This document shows, one piece after another, positions 17,858 to 26,267 of a DNA stretch of 64,000 nucleotides. The notes under the pieces are model-generated. The model searched no databases. It saw nothing but the letters and a program-made list of their open reading frames with translations, and had not been told where the DNA came from. Every line of letters starts with the position of its first letter. Within the stretch, counting starts at the first letter, position 1. Origin of the DNA: Vibrio sp. RE88 (GTDB taxonomy: Bacteria > Pseudomonadota > Gammaproteobacteria > Enterobacterales > Vibrionaceae); contig NZ_VTYQ01000004.1 of the NCBI RefSeq assembly GCF_013113835.1, positions 372,001-436,000 on the forward strand, given 5' to 3'. The position numbers were made by a program, and so were the translations under genes.

Positions 17858-18201
17858 GATTCACACTCGATCTGCATTTGCTGCATGATTTGCTCAATGA
17901 TGGGGGCTGGAATATCAACTCGGGTACTGCGTACGTTTTGTACGTGAACGAGGTCGCCGAGGCGGATCTCAGTGCAAGTTATTCCAATTGGATAGCCGCC
18001 TTTTTTCACGACGACTTGGGATTCAAAATCCTCAAGAGCAATCTTGTTTCCCTTCGTGATGGCTTGAAGGCCTATATATGTGCCGACCATTTCACCTTGA
18101 TCGTCAATGATCTCTACTGGATTACCTTTGCTTACATCTGAAAGCAAGGTAGCCACATTATCGGAGGGCGATAACCTTATCGCCTTTTTTATGTTGCTCA
18201 T
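17854..18201 (-). CDS. UxaA-family lyase, small (SAF-domain) subunit
   Basis: The protein has 115 residues from ATG 18201, with an AGGT site; the upstream extension to 18327 runs into the operator region. The SAF fold is seen from IRLSPSDNVATLLSDV through GYPIGITCTEIRLGDLVHVQNV. In E. coli UxaA this domain is fused to the large one; here it is a separate subunit, as in SuyA/SuyB. It is the first gene of the four-gene operon and lies next to palindromic operator 1. Confidence 0.88.
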   Translation of the reverse strand: MSNIKKAIRLSPSDNVATLLSDVSKGNPVEIIDDQGEMVGTYIGLQAITKGNKIALEDFESQVVVKKGGYPIGITCTEIRLGDLVHVQNVRSTRVDIPAPIIEQIMQQMQIECES

Positions 18202-18217
18202 AATGTTACCTATTGTT

Positions 18218-18232
18218 GATTGTCGGACAATC
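18218..18232. promoter_or_regulatory. GntR-type operator 1 (15-bp palindrome)
   Basis: GATTGTC-G-GACAATC is a perfect 7-1-7 palindrome 17 bases upstream of the small-subunit ATG, in the region between the lyase operon and the GntR gene. A near-identical copy lies 97 bp away. It fits the size and symmetry of FCD-type GntR operators and could block the operon promoter or translation start zone. Confidence 0.7.
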
Positions 18233-18314
18233 GACTTGGTGACAATTATACAAATTATGATTGAATGAAATGAGAAACGGATCATGGAAATATAAGAACT
18301 GGTGTTTTTTGTCG

Positions 18315-18329
18315 GATTGTTAGACAATC
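18315..18329. promoter_or_regulatory. GntR-type operator 2 (15-bp palindrome)
   Basis: GATTGTT-A-GACAATC matches operator 1 at 13 of 15 bases and keeps the palindrome apart from one position. Centre-to-centre spacing to operator 1 is 97 bp, close to nine helical turns, so the two could be bridged by one regulator. Confidence 0.7.
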
Positions 18330-18433
18330 GTCACTAAATTAAACAATACAAGTAATCACTAATAAATGCTGCTTGGCAGTATGTAATTGGTTGATTTAAA
18401 ATGTTTAAGCGTTGGTTTTTAACGGATTTAGTG

Positions 18434-19093
18434 ATGGTGAAGTTCAATAAAAGCAGTTTGGAAGATCAGGCAGTCAGTTACTTACGAGACTTGATCCTGG
18501 ATGGCAGCTATAAAATGGGTGAGCGAATCGTAGAGAGCTCCCTAGCAAAAGAGCTAGAACTTTCTCGAAGTACTATCCGCATGGCTTTGAATACTTTGTC
18601 TCATGAAGGGTTAGTGGTGCAAAAACCTTATGCAGGCTGGCAAGTTATTGAAATAAACGAGCAGGACTTATGGGAAATTTACCACCTGAGAGTAGCGATA
18701 GAATCACGCTCTGCTTGGCTTGCGGCGATAAAAGCTGATGATGAGAACAAGCAGCAGATTAAAGAGCTAATGGCCGATTTTGAGAAAGCTGCAAAAATGG
18801 ACAACGTGACCACGCAGACACTCAGTAAATACGAACTTGAGCTGCATTCTTTGATTGTTGCTATGAGCCACAACAGCCGATTCGTGAATATCTATCGTCA
18901 TGTCTCCAACCAGATGCTGCTGTTTTTTAATATCGACTTAGCAAGCTATGAGGCTGCAACTATCGTTGATGCACATAAACCTTTGGTCGATGCGATTTGT
19001 AATAATGACCCTCAGGCTGCTGCATATCATGCTGAAGAGCATATCTCCACATTCAAGGAAGTTGGCGACAAGTTTCGTGAGCAAAATACTTAA
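18434..19093 (+). CDS. GntR-family regulator, FCD type
   Basis: From ATG 18434 the protein has 219 residues; an ATG at 18401 would add 11, and neither start has a strong ribosome site (GGAT before 18434). The N-terminal winged helix (LAKELELSRSTIRMALNTLSHEG) is followed by an FCD ligand/metal domain. The latter has His residues in ELHSLIVAMSHN, DAHKPL and HAEEHI at the places where FCD proteins bind a metal. It is divergent from the lyase-enolase-BCCT operon with two matching palindromes in between, so it is most likely that operon's repressor or activator. Its effector is presumably the imported acid or an intermediate. Confidence 0.9.
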   Translation: MVKFNKSSLEDQAVSYLRDLILDGSYKMGERIVESSLAKELELSRSTIRMALNTLSHEGLVVQKPYAGWQVIEINEQDLWEIYHLRVAIESRSAWLAAIKADDENKQQIKELMADFEKAAKMDNVTTQTLSKYELELHSLIVAMSHNSRFVNIYRHVSNQMLLFFNIDLASYEAATIVDAHKPLVDAICNNDPQAAAYHAEEHISTFKEVGDKFREQNT

Positions 19094-19136
19094 ACTTTCA
19101 TTGAAGCGAGCGCAATCTACGAGCTACTTGTCATTT

Positions 19137-20165
19137 TCATTGTTGATAGCTGACTTCCATCGTCTGTAAGTTAGCATTAATGGTTTGATCGCCTTTCAGG
19201 CGTTGCCAAAGTGGGGCTAGTAAATCAAATCCACGTTCACTAGGGTAACGTTGAGTAGCATCAAGTAGCTCCCATTTTCCATTGCTATCTTTCTCCGCAA
19301 ATACGAATTCAAACGAAAGGTTATTCGCCATCCCTAAACGCAAGTCAGAAACAATCAACGTGTCATCTTCAACTCTGTAGTTTAGGTAGTCGTGAGAAAA
19401 TGCTTCCAGTCCCTTCAATGTACTTGGCTTTTCTTCCATGGGCCAATGGCCTAATGGGCGAGAGATGAAATCGATGTGTTTGTCTTTATCAAGCACCGAC
19501 GCCAACCCTTCCCAGTACTTTCCATCATCCATCACAACAACGCGCCATAAAAGCGTATTGAATGCTGTTGGCGTAATCAGCACTTGTTGGTTAGGTAGGT
19601 TTTGGGCTGCTAAGTTCTGCTCAACACGATCAGCAATCGATTGCTGTGACAGGTAACCCCAGCCTAAATAGAGAGTCGAGAGCAACACAACACCTTGGCA
19701 CCATTCCCCTCCTTTCTGCTTAGAAACCAAAGCAACACCAATCGCAAACAATAACGGTAACGTATACAAAGGGTCGATGATAAAGACGTTGCGAAGCTCA
19801 AAATAACCTTCAAACGGCCAAATAAGCTGCGTGCCATAGGTGGTCATTGCATCCAACAAGGTATGGGTCACAAACACGCTGACCGTTAGGAAGAACACTC
19901 TTGAAAGTGTCCAGAAAGAATCCGAGTAACGACGGCAATACAGCCATGAAATCAACAGTGCGAAAGGTGGGAGCGTGAACAAAGAATGACTAAAACCTCT
20001 GTGCTTAATGGTGTTTTGAACCGCGTCTCCATAGTCCAGAATGACATCTAAATCAGGCAATGTGCCCAAAAGCGCTCCAGCGAGTAAAACCTTTGCATTA
20101 CACTGTTTTCCAGCAATAGCACCAGCGACCGTTGCGCCTAGCGCAGCTTGAGTAACAGAGTCCAT
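19137..20165 (-). CDS. DUF457/YdjM-like inner membrane metal-dependent hydrolase family protein
   Basis: The protein has 342 residues. It begins MDSVTQAALGATVAGAI, typical for this family, with TLPDLDVI, KHRGFSHSLFTLP and HTLLDAMTTYGTQL motifs that carry the conserved Asp and His residues. About five membrane helices occupy residues 25-180, followed by a soluble C-terminal domain of about 150 residues. Members are annotated as metal-dependent hydrolases; some are LexA-regulated in E. coli (YdjM), but the reaction is unknown. The gene stands alone, converging on the GntR gene with a 43-bp gap, and no LexA box is evident upstream. Confidence 0.88.
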   Translation of the reverse strand: MDSVTQAALGATVAGAIAGKQCNAKVLLAGALLGTLPDLDVILDYGDAVQNTIKHRGFSHSLFTLPPFALLISWLYCRRYSDSFWTLSRVFFLTVSVFVTHTLLDAMTTYGTQLIWPFEGYFELRNVFIIDPLYTLPLLFAIGVALVSKQKGGEWCQGVVLLSTLYLGWGYLSQQSIADRVEQNLAAQNLPNQQVLITPTAFNTLLWRVVVMDDGKYWEGLASVLDKDKHIDFISRPLGHWPMEEKPSTLKGLEAFSHDYLNYRVEDDTLIVSDLRLGMANNLSFEFVFAEKDSNGKWELLDATQRYPSERGFDLLAPLWQRLKGDQTINANLQTMEVSYQQ

Positions 20166-20623
20166 ATTGTTCGTATTTTTATATCATTAATAGGTTCAGT
20201 TGACTCAGAAAGTAAATTGAAGCCGTTGTAGAGTCAAACGTCTCATGTGCTCCAGTCGCTTTATTTACCTACTTTTACACACCACATTCTCAAGAATACT
20301 GTACAGAAAAGCCTATGTATCAAGACGTTTCAGAATGTTTAGCACGTCAGGCTGCTAACAAGATGCATACTTACAGCACATCCAGAGCCTGACTACGTAT
20401 TTAGTTATAGGAATTCAGATCTTATCTGGCTATCTCTCTTATAGAATAATCAACAACCATCGCTATTATGACTTCTTGTTGTTTCACTTTAACTATCATT
20501 ACAAGAGCCAGAGACGCTAACCTAAATGGCGCATTGATCACAAAAGTATCACCTTGGTATTGTATTGGTATTATTTTAGATCGTACCATTCGAACCGTAC
20601 CCTACAGTACCTAAGGATAAAAA
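20166..20623. other. Intergenic region upstream of nucleoside transporter
   Basis: This 458-base gap lies between divergent genes and has no convincing coding frame. Its last 70 bases hold the repeated GGTAT/GTACC array listed separately. The rest shows nothing I recognise. Confidence 0.4.
20556..20611 (+). promoter_or_regulatory. Cluster of GGTAT / GTACC repeats before yegT-like gene
   Basis: GGTAT occurs at 20556 and 20567 (11 bp apart, one helical turn). GTACC occurs at 20583, 20597 and 20607 in inverted orientation. GGTA/TACC half-sites suit a GntR regulator of the HutC/UTRA type, and one is encoded at the far end of this cluster. The array lies just before the ATG, so binding would overlap the promoter or leader. 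Confidence 0.4.
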
Positions 20624-21907
20624 ATGAAAACGACTAACATCAAACTCTCTTCAATGATGTTCATTGAATGGTTTATATGGGGCGCTTGGTTCGTTCCGTT
20701 ATGGCAAATTCTCAATACCAATGGCTTCACGCCAACTGAGATTGCTTGGTCTTACGCTTGTACTGCAATTGCGGCGATTTTGTCGCCAATTTTAGTCGGT
20801 TCGATCACTGACCGATTCTTCCCTGCACAGAAAGTACTCTCTGTTATGTTGCTTGCTGGTGCAGTACTTATGTATTTAGCGTCACAACAAACCGAGTTCG
20901 CCACGTTTTTCCCACTTTTGCTTGGTTATTCATTAACTTATATGCCAACAATCGCGCTGACTAACAGTATCGCTTTTTCCAACGTAGACGATGTTGAACG
21001 CGACTTTCCGCGTATCCGTGTCATGGGCACAATTGGTTGGATTGCGTCAGGCGTTGCGATTGGCTTCTTGCCATCTTGGCTAGGTTATGGCGATATTTCT
21101 TCAAGCAATATTCCCCTTATTATTACTGCTCTGAGCTCAGCGCTGTTGGGTGTCTTTGCTCTAACGCTGCCAAACACACCACCGAAAAGTACAGGCAAGC
21201 TAGACCTTAAAGTGATGCTCGGTCTGGATGCAATGGTGCTCCTTAAAGACAGAAACTTCTTAGCATTTTTCGTGTGTTCATTCATGTTTAGCATGCCTCT
21301 TGCATTCTATTACATCTTTGCAAACGGCTTCCTAACAGAAGTGGGTATGAGCAATGCAACAGGCTGGATGACGCTGGGTCAGTTCTCTGAAATCTTCTTC
21401 ATGCTTGCACTACCTTTCTTTACCAAACGTTTTGGTATTAAAAAGGTATTGCTACTTGGTCTTGCTACGGCTGCTGTCCGTTATGGATTCTTTGTCTACG
21501 GTAGTGCAGACACTTGGTACCTGTACTCATTGTTGTTCTTGGGTATTTTGTTGCACGGTGTGAGCTACGACTTCTACTTCGTCACGGCATATATTTATGT
21601 TGATAAGAAAGCTCCAGCGCACATGCGTACTGCGGCTCAAGGTTTGATTACGCTGGGTTGCCAGGGCATTGGTAGTTTACTGGGTTACCGTCTTGGCGGC
21701 CTACTAATGGAAAAAATGTTTGCCTACGATACACCGCAGAATGGCTTAACGTTTGATTGGGCTGGCATGTGGGGATTCGGCGGTGTCATGATTGCTGTCA
21801 TCCTCGCTATCTTCATGTACTTCTTCCGTGAACCTAGTGGTGAGATCAAACCAATCAAAATGGACGATCAGTCAGACTCCACTACACAACAAAAAGCACA
21901 AGCTTAA
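20624..21907 (+). CDS. yegT: Nucleoside:H+ symporter family permease (YegT/NupG-like)
   Basis: The protein has 427 residues with about 12 membrane helices. The N-terminus IKLSSMMFIEWFIWGAWFVP and the FPRIRVMGTIGWI segment are typical of the NupG/XapB/YegT nucleoside symporter family. It imports a nucleoside or related ribosyl compound. An AAGGAT site precedes the ATG. It leads an operon with an ADP-ribosylglycohydrolase-family protein and a PfkB kinase, the same order as E. coli yegTUV. The substrate of that operon is not established. Confidence 0.9.
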   Translation: MKTTNIKLSSMMFIEWFIWGAWFVPLWQILNTNGFTPTEIAWSYACTAIAAILSPILVGSITDRFFPAQKVLSVMLLAGAVLMYLASQQTEFATFFPLLLGYSLTYMPTIALTNSIAFSNVDDVERDFPRIRVMGTIGWIASGVAIGFLPSWLGYGDISSSNIPLIITALSSALLGVFALTLPNTPPKSTGKLDLKVMLGLDAMVLLKDRNFLAFFVCSFMFSMPLAFYYIFANGFLTEVGMSNATGWMTLGQFSEIFFMLALPFFTKRFGIKKVLLLGLATAAVRYGFFVYGSADTWYLYSLLFLGILLHGVSYDFYFVTAYIYVDKKAPAHMRTAAQGLITLGCQGIGSLLGYRLGGLLMEKMFAYDTPQNGLTFDWAGMWGFGGVMIAVILAIFMYFFREPSGEIKPIKMDDQSDSTTQQKAQA

Positions 21908-21974
21908 GTTTTAACCCTACCCAATGTTTCTATGTCAGTGGGTAGGATATTTAACCCCTATTTTGGTAAGTAAG

Positions 21975-22997
21975 ATGACAATTTCAAAACAAGACAGAAT
22001 CCTCGGCACTTTTTATGGTCAAGCACTTGGTGATTCAATGGGGATGCCATCTGAATTGTGGCCTCGTAGTCGAGTAAAAGCGCACTTTGGCTGGATTGAC
22101 CGCTTCCTTGATGGCCCTAAAGAAAACAACGCGGCCTGCTATTTCACAGCTTGTCAGTTTACAGATGATACCTCTATGGCTTTGGCGCTCGCTGATGCCA
22201 TCATCGAATGCGATGGTAAAATTGTCCCAGAAGTGATCGCAAGAAACGTACTGACTTGGGCAGAAGGTTTCGATGCATTTAACAAAAACATTTTTGGTCC
22301 AAGTTCAAAAGCGGCAATGCGTTCAATCAAAGACGGTGTGGCAATCAGCGAACTAGAGAACAACGGCGTCACTAATGGTGCTGCTATGCGTGTGTCACCG
22401 ATGGGCTGTCTGCTACCAACCAACAGCTTGGACGATTTTATTGAGCTAGTGGCGTTAGCCTCGAGCCCGACGCACAAATCTGATGTCGCTATCTCTGGTG
22501 CCGTAGTGATTGCTTGGGCGGTATCGAAAGCTATTGAAGGACACACTTGGGGCGCTATCAAAGACCAGTTACCTGCGATTGCCCTTGCTGCGCAAACCAA
22601 GAACATCACCACTTTTAGTGCGTCGATGTCCTCTCGTATTGAGCTCGCTCTGATGGTGGCAAGTGAAGATAGTGGTATTGAAGAGCGTATGGAGAAAATC
22701 TACAACCTAGTGGGTGCGGGAGTCAGTACCATTGAATCTGTCCCAGCGGCGATAGCGATGGTCGAGCTTGCTGAAACTGACCCGAATCGTTGCGCGATCT
22801 TGTGCGCGAACTTAGGTGGCGATACCGACACCATCGGCGCGATGGCGACAGCAATTTGTGGTGCGTTGAACGGTATTCAGGCGATTGACGCAGAATTGAA
22901 GCAGCAGTTGGATGATGAAAACCAACTAGACTTTGATGAATACACGCGCAAATTCCTTTCTCTGCGAGAAGTTAAGGAGCAGGGCTATGCCTCATAA
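21975..22997 (+). CDS. yegU: ADP-ribosylglycohydrolase-family protein (YegU-like)
   Basis: From ATG 21975 the protein has 340 residues; the frame is open back to 21924 without conserved sequence. Family motifs are clear: GQALGDSMGMPSE near the start, FTDDTSMALALADA (metal-binding Thr-Asp-Asp), and GGDTDTIGAMATAICGA near residue 285 (second metal set). Members cleave ADP-ribose or N-glycosidic ribosyl links using Mg2+. In a cluster with a nucleoside permease and a sugar-type kinase it more likely acts on a nucleoside or ribosyl small molecule than on ADP-ribosylated protein; that is inference. The 3' end overlaps the kinase gene by 11 bases. Confidence 0.9.
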   Translation: MTISKQDRILGTFYGQALGDSMGMPSELWPRSRVKAHFGWIDRFLDGPKENNAACYFTACQFTDDTSMALALADAIIECDGKIVPEVIARNVLTWAEGFDAFNKNIFGPSSKAAMRSIKDGVAISELENNGVTNGAAMRVSPMGCLLPTNSLDDFIELVALASSPTHKSDVAISGAVVIAWAVSKAIEGHTWGAIKDQLPAIALAAQTKNITTFSASMSSRIELALMVASEDSGIEERMEKIYNLVGAGVSTIESVPAAIAMVELAETDPNRCAILCANLGGDTDTIGAMATAICGALNGIQAIDAELKQQLDDENQLDFDEYTRKFLSLREVKEQGYAS

Positions 22998-23940
22998 TGC
23001 ATTAATCGAGTTAATTCCTACACTTAACAACAAGCGTCAACTGTGTTTAATTGGTGCCGCTGTGGTTGATATCGTGACGGAAACGCCATGTTTACCTCAG
23101 CGAGGTGGCGATTTAGAAATGCAAGAAAAGGGCATTCACGTGGGTGGCTGCGCACTGAATATTGCGATTGCGGTAAATCGACTTGGTCTTCAATCGACCA
23201 ATGCACTGCCGATAGGGAATGGTAAGTGGGCGGATCTGATTCGCCACTCTATGGAAGAGAAAGGTCTAGAAAGCAGCTTAACGGACCCAAGTGGTGATAA
23301 CGGTTGGTGCTTGGCTCTGGTAGAGCCGGACGGTGAAAGAACTTTCCTGTCTGTCAGCGGGGTTGAAAACAACTGGAACCAAGAGACCTTGAGTCAGCTA
23401 TTAATCAATGACGATGCGATTATCTATCTCTCTGGTTATCAATTGGCGTCTGCTTGTGGCGCTGAAATCGTTAATTGGTTGGAACCCTTACCAAGCACAG
23501 TCCAGTTGTTTATCGATTTTGGACCTCGTATTGCCGACATTGATGCCACCTTACTTGAGCGTTTACTTGCACTCAAACCAATTATTTCACTTAACCGCCA
23601 AGAAGCGGAGCATCTTGGTATGCAAGATAGCCAAAGCTTTGTTAAACAATGGTATTCCCGCTATGCCTGTCCTTTAGTGTTACGCATTGATAGCGATGGC
23701 GCACTGTTTAGCAACGGAGAATCACACGGTATGGTCGCGCCATTTTCTGCTGAAGTGGTCGATACTATTGGCGCTGGTGATACGCATGCTGGTGGCGTGC
23801 TTGCAGGCTTGAGTTCTGGCTGGGAACTAGCGGATGCTGTCCTTCTTGGCAATGCTGTTGCATCGTATGTGGTGAGCCATGAAGGTGGAGACTGCGCGCC
23901 GAGTGTGGAGCAAATTTCTGACTACCTTCGCCAATACTGA
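22987..23940 (+). CDS. yegV: PfkB-family carbohydrate/nucleoside kinase (YegV-like)
   Basis: From ATG 22987, which follows AAGGAG, the protein has 317 residues. It has the PfkB fold: an N-terminal GGCALNIAIAVNRLG substrate-binding segment, and the C-terminal signature IGAGDTHAGGVLAGL with the catalytic Asp and anion hole. It phosphorylates a sugar or nucleoside hydroxyl with ATP. The 11-base overlap with the glycohydrolase gene implies translational coupling. A logical sequence is import of a nucleoside-like compound, cleavage, then phosphorylation of the released sugar. This order is inferred from gene families. Confidence 0.9.
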   Translation: MPHNALIELIPTLNNKRQLCLIGAAVVDIVTETPCLPQRGGDLEMQEKGIHVGGCALNIAIAVNRLGLQSTNALPIGNGKWADLIRHSMEEKGLESSLTDPSGDNGWCLALVEPDGERTFLSVSGVENNWNQETLSQLLINDDAIIYLSGYQLASACGAEIVNWLEPLPSTVQLFIDFGPRIADIDATLLERLLALKPIISLNRQEAEHLGMQDSQSFVKQWYSRYACPLVLRIDSDGALFSNGESHGMVAPFSAEVVDTIGAGDTHAGGVLAGLSSGWELADAVLLGNAVASYVVSHEGGDCAPSVEQISDYLRQY

Positions 23941-23953
23941 ATATTACTCTCTA

Positions 23954-23980
23954 TGAGGCTTAATGCTCTATTAAGCCTCA
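23954..23980 (+). terminator. Hairpin terminator after yegTUV-like operon
   Basis: An 11-bp perfect stem (23954-23964 with 23970-23980) has loop GCTCT and is followed by a moderately T-rich stretch (TCATTTTCTC). It separates the three-gene unit from the OFA-type transporter. Confidence 0.7.
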
Positions 23981-24038
23981 TCATTTTCTCGTACACATCA
24001 ATCGAATGTCGCTTACCTGACAGCGATGTCTCTAAGTA

Positions 24039-25259
24039 ATGATCATGAATAATAAAGCGATAAGAATTCTCGCCGCTGGCTGCGGGATCAATCTGTGCAT
24101 CGGCGTACTTTATACATGGAGCGTATTTAAAAACGCCCTCATTGATTTAGGGTGGAGCCATACTCAAGCTTCACTACCTTACACGATTACCATCGTTACT
24201 CTGTCTCTTGCGTTGCTGGTGGCAGGTCGTATACAAGACCAATTTGGTCCTAAGAAAGTGCTCATGGTTGGTACGCTCATAGCGGGAATTGGTATGGTGT
24301 TATCCAGCCTATCGATTAGCCCAGTAAACTTGTGTTTGAGTTTTGGGGTGCTTACAGGTACAGGTATTGGCTTTTCTTATGCGTGCCTAAACCCAACTGC
24401 GATGAAGTGGTTTCACGCTTCACGCAAGGGGATGGTTAATGGTGCGTTAGCTACTGCGTTTGGCTTGGCTGCGCTTTATCTTGCTCCACTGACAAGCTTC
24501 CTGATTACTAAGTTTGACCTTCAAGTAAGCTTACAAATCTTGGGGGGCGGTTTACTCGTGATTGCGTTTCCGTTGGCATGCTCTTTTACTAATCCACCAA
24601 CGGATTTCAAACCAGTTCCGGCGAAAACGAAGCAAAAATCCCAAGCCGTCAATTCAAGTAATGACGTCGCCTGGCGAGACATGCTTGCTACACGTCCGTT
24701 TTATTTACTCTGGTTTGCTTATGCTTTTGGAGCTTCAGCGGGGCTGATGATCATTGCCAACATTACCTCCATCGCAGCAGAGCAAGCTAGCATTATGGAT
24801 GGTGCTTACTTGGTTGTAGCTTTAGCGATTTTTAACTCTGGTGGACGATTGGCAACAGGGCTATTGAGCGACAAGATTGGCGCACTTAAAACGCTAAGTC
24901 TTGCCATGTTGCTGCAAACCGTCAACATGCTGCTGTTTTCCCACTTTGATTCCTCGTTTTTCTTGATTATTGGTGCTGGCCTTGCAGGCATTGGGTACGG
25001 CACTTTGCTTGCTGTTTTCCCTTCTGTTATGGCTGATCTTTATGGATTGAAAAACTTTGGCACTAACTACGGGATCTTATACACCGCTTGGGGTGTTGGC
25101 GGGTTCATTGGTCCAGTTCTCGCGGGTTGGTCGGTAGATACTTTTGGTCGCTACGATCTTGCGTATTCGCTTTGTGCTGTCCTCGTTTTTGTTGCCGCAA
25201 TATTGCTGTTTTTGGTTAAGCCCCGCGCGAAGTCAGAACAAACTATCGTACTGACTTAG
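24039..25259 (+). CDS. MFS transporter, oxalate/formate antiporter (OFA)-like
   Basis: The protein has 406 residues with about 12 membrane helices. The start region LAAGCGINLCIGVLYTWSVF and the motif VAGRIQDQFGPKKV match the OFA subfamily of the major facilitator superfamily, whose members move small carboxylates. A second in-frame ATG lies 6 bases downstream (24045), and neither has a strong ribosome site. It lies between the yegTUV-like unit and the UTRA regulator gene. This extra transporter is not part of the E. coli yeg locus and may export a product of the pathway. The substrate is unknown. Confidence 0.88.
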   Translation: MIMNNKAIRILAAGCGINLCIGVLYTWSVFKNALIDLGWSHTQASLPYTITIVTLSLALLVAGRIQDQFGPKKVLMVGTLIAGIGMVLSSLSISPVNLCLSFGVLTGTGIGFSYACLNPTAMKWFHASRKGMVNGALATAFGLAALYLAPLTSFLITKFDLQVSLQILGGGLLVIAFPLACSFTNPPTDFKPVPAKTKQKSQAVNSSNDVAWRDMLATRPFYLLWFAYAFGASAGLMIIANITSIAAEQASIMDGAYLVVALAIFNSGGRLATGLLSDKIGALKTLSLAMLLQTVNMLLFSHFDSSFFLIIGAGLAGIGYGTLLAVFPSVMADLYGLKNFGTNYGILYTAWGVGGFIGPVLAGWSVDTFGRYDLAYSLCAVLVFVAAILLFLVKPRAKSEQTIVLT

Positions 25260-25332
25260 AGGAGAAAGTAGGGATGAAGCTCGGTGGTTTCCGCTTTTTG
25301 TTTCTCCCTATCTATCCCATTCTAATATCGGG

Positions 25333-25338
25333 TATAAT
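25333..25338 (+). promoter_or_regulatory. -10 element before GntR/UTRA gene
   Basis: A perfect TATAAT lies 31 bases before the GntR start. The matching -35 is poor (ATCTAT at 17 bp). It suggests the regulator has its own promoter. Confidence 0.45.
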
Positions 25339-25368
25339 GCAAAAATTGCTGATAAAAATAAGAACCTT

Positions 25369-26109
25369 ATGACAACCTATCAACCTCTTATCGAACTCAT
25401 AAAGGCTCGTATCGAGCAAAAAGACAAGTCACCGCTATATATGAAGATTTCTGAATCAGTAAAAACAGCGACCGAACAGAAAATCTTAAAAGGCGGAGAC
25501 TTTATCCCTACAGAGCGCGAGTTTAGCGAGCTATTGGGCGTCTCTCGAATTACGGTTCGAAAAGCGTTAGATGTTCTCGATAAGGATGGGGTGATTGTTC
25601 GCTCTCGTGGTTTAGGTACCATGATTGCCGATACGGTTGAATACTCGGGTAAAGCCGCGACAGGGTTCTCACAGCAAGTTGTTCTAAAAGGGAAAAAGCC
25701 AGATACGCTGTGGATTAAGAAGGACACCATGCCTTGTTCTGCTGAAATCGCAGAAACCCTCAACCTGAAAGAGGGCGAGGAAGTGTTTCTCCTAAAACGT
25801 GTTCGTTACATTGATGAACAAGCGGTATCAATTGAGGAATCTTACGTACCCTCTCAATTGATTCACGATCCTGACGAAATCCAATTGTCACTGTATGACT
25901 ACTTCCACAGTCAAAATATCACCCCTTCAAAAACGCAAAGTCGCGTATCTGCGAAAATGCCAACGGAAGAGTCACTCGAGAAACTGAATATCGACTCAAC
26001 CACGCCAGTACTTCTTATCGAGCAAACGGCGTTTGATAGTTCAGGCTGTCCGATTGAATACAGTATCAACCACTGTCGTGGTGATCTGTATGTGTTTATA
26101 AGTGAGTAA
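25369..26109 (+). CDS. yegW: GntR-family regulator, HutC/UTRA type (YegW-like)
   Basis: The protein has 246 residues. The N-terminal winged helix (about 20-90) has FIPTEREFSELLGVSRITVRKALDVL split over the recognition helix, and the C-terminal UTRA effector domain (about 100-245) ends GCPIEYSINHCRGDLYVF. It matches the role of YegW next to yegTUV and probably represses the nucleoside-type cluster until its inducer arrives. The GGTA/TACC array upstream of the permease gene is the best candidate operator. Confidence 0.88.
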   Translation: MTTYQPLIELIKARIEQKDKSPLYMKISESVKTATEQKILKGGDFIPTEREFSELLGVSRITVRKALDVLDKDGVIVRSRGLGTMIADTVEYSGKAATGFSQQVVLKGKKPDTLWIKKDTMPCSAEIAETLNLKEGEEVFLLKRVRYIDEQAVSIEESYVPSQLIHDPDEIQLSLYDYFHSQNITPSKTQSRVSAKMPTEESLEKLNIDSTTPVLLIEQTAFDSSGCPIEYSINHCRGDLYVFISE

Positions 26110-26267
26110 CACTCAAAGCTGCGTTTCGATCATTAGTTCGATGCTATTGACTACTGGAAGCTAGATACCGTGAGGTTGCCATCCTTTAGGTAATGTGTGT
26201 TGACTAATAAAAACTTGTCCTCAGAACTATCCAAATGCCTTGTTAGCACAAGGCCTCGCTTTTCAGT

